A stretch of DNA of 64,000 nucleotides from Aphrocallistes beatrix. Its lineage: Eukaryota > Porifera > Hexactinellida > Sceptrulophora > Aphrocallistidae. The translations under genes were made by a program, and so were the position numbers. The stretch lies in assembly GCA_963281255.1 (NCBI GenBank), contig OY725493.1, positions 991,550-1,055,549 of the forward strand, given 5' to 3'. Below are positions 62,868 to 64,000 of the stretch, one piece after another. The number at the start of each line of letters is the position of its first letter. The first letter of the stretch is position 1. The notes beneath the pieces were generated by a model that saw only the letters and a program-made list of their open reading frames with translations, made no database searches and was not told the origin of the DNA.

Positions 62868-64000
62868 ATGATCTCTACTTTGCAGGATAGACTTAGAATG
62901 CTACGGCTTTTAGCGTCATTGAAGCATCGGAGCGCTCGTCTCTTCTCCACAGCAGCAGCGAGTAAGAGCCTCCGCCCCTTGTACCTGGACGCTCAGGCCA
63001 CCACCCCTCTAGACCCCCGGGTACTGGACGCGATGCTCCCCTACCAGCTGGGCTACTGGGGCAATCCGCACTCGCGGACGCACGCGTACGGGTGGGAGAG
63101 CGAGGTAGCCGTGGAGAAGGCGAGGGAACAGGTGGCTCGTCTTATCGGGGCGGATCCTAAGGAGATCGTGTTCACGAGTGGAGCCACGGAGTCGAACAAC
63201 ATCGCAATCAAGGGAGTGGCTAGGTAGTGAGTCTTCTAGAAGTGTTCGCTGTTACTTTATACTGAGAAGCTAATTTCAGTCTGGCAGCCCCAATGATAGT
63301 CTCCAGTTTAAAAAACCCGATCATCCCCAACCTCCACTGAAGTAACTACGTATAAATTCTCTAGGCTTTAGAGCAGTGGTTCTCAACCGGGGTGCCGCGG
63401 CACCCTGGAGTGCCATTTGCTTCCTCTAGGGGTGCCGCAGGCCTTACCACACTTACATACTGCTTTATTTTCTTTTCTATTGATACCATTGTCAATGTTG
63501 AATTTGATGATTGTCCTCTGACAATCCTCTGGAATAATTTATTATACAATATTCACAATAATTTCCTAGTTTATTAATTAGTTATTCTATAATAAAGTCG
63601 TAATAATTCAAATCAATCTCCACTTTACTATCATTTGTTCATTGGCCTGCCCCTAAGTCAAATTAAGGGGTGCCGCTGAAAGGTATAAGTTTAGAAAGGG
63701 TGCCGCGAGAAGAAAAAGGTTGAGAAACACTGCTTTAGAGCATGCTCCATTAATATACAGTACCACATTAGTTATTTGTATCGAGCCGCACTTCCGACGC
63801 TTCGTATGTTTAGACGTCTCATTCTCGCTACAGGTTCTACCGCCTCCAGAAGAAGCACGTCATCACGACTCAGATCGAGCACAAGTGCGTGCTGGACTCG
63901 TGTCGGCGTCTGGAGAACGAAGGGTTCCAGGTGACCTACCTCCCTGTCTCCCCCCAGGGTCTCCTCTCCCCCGATGAGCTAGCCGCCGCCATCCGTCCTG
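62868..64000 (+). CDS. NFS1: Mitochondrial cysteine desulfurase, 5' part
   Basis: Exon 1 62868-63223, exon 2 from 63834, running off the window. NFS1 supplies sulfur for Fe-S clusters and tRNA thiolation. An Arg-rich, acid-free presequence ([20 protein letters not shown]) precedes [40 protein letters not shown] and [19 protein letters not shown]. Exon 2 opens [20 protein letters not shown], with the His of the PLP pocket. The phase fits: AG|G makes Arg. The PLP Lys and active Cys lie beyond the window. Translation may start at 62868 or at 62898 (MLRLLASL), which follows an acceptor-like tttgcag. Confidence 0.95.
63374..63732. mobile_element. hAT MITE in the NFS1 intron
   Basis: 359 bp. Ends CAGTGGTTCTCAACC and GGTTGAGAAACACTG, with an exact 8-bp target duplication CTTTAGAG on both sides (63366-63373, 63733-63740). 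GGTGCCGC words near each end form subterminal repeats. Non-coding; the perfect duplication implies a fairly recent insertion. Confidence 0.92.

Noticed and set aside
63733-63752. AGAGCATGCTC next to the hAT MITE resembles the satellite core
   Set aside because: Only about 11 bp, with no linker or second dyad; chance match.

Overview
The window is animal nuclear DNA. Exons have GT-AG introns, introns and spacers are AT-rich, and the genes are metazoan: laminin, TIAM/Still life, an ankyrin/SOCS-box protein, small-Maf-like bZIPs, UBA2, DECR2, TENT4, NCBP3, SVIP and NFS1. Most genes have no or few introns (a 2011-residue laminin in 2 exons, UBA2 in 4), while one RhoGEF spreads over 34 kb with at least eight other genes inside its introns. 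Such intronic nesting, the odd laminin architecture and an OvoA gene suggest a non-bilaterian animal; a ctenophore is my best guess, but this is inference and not a species call.

Layout. 1-4530: satellite array (39-bp unit with two GAGCATGCTC dyads) running off the left edge. 4701-5900: NCBP3 (-). 6455-40544: TIAM/Still life RhoGEF (-), 12 exons rebuilt from splice sites with every phase consistent, 1443 residues (WH1, PH, coiled coil-Ex, RBD, PDZ, DH, PH). Its introns hold four small Maf-like bZIP genes (12.2-21.9 kb), an intronless SLC2-type transporter, a coiled-coil gene, peroxisomal DECR2 and a 7-kb laminin gene, together with several MITEs and a Tc1 relic. 41996-43285: TENT4 (-). 44698-45613: ankyrin/SOCS-box gene (-). 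45917-46186: small Dpy-30/RII-like protein (-). 46460-48851: UBA2 (-). 49334-49714 and 49923-50771: an orphan small protein and a coiled-coil protein (-). 50939-51290: pentanucleotide array. 51457-56539: young Ty3/gypsy-type LTR element. 56601-57755: orphan 7-TM protein (-). 58597-59816: decaying coiled-coil/NHL gene (+). 60103-62295: OvoA (-), head to head with SVIP (62527-62751, +). 62868-end: NFS1 (+, cut by the window edge), with a hAT MITE in its intron.

The genes do not form one pathway. The main points of interest are the bZIP quartet (all four replace the invariant basic-region Asn with Ser, and at least three share a promoter-proximal motif), the host gene packed with nested genes, and a laminin chain that joins a beta-type IV-B domain and an alpha/gamma-type IV-A domain to a coiled coil without LG domains.
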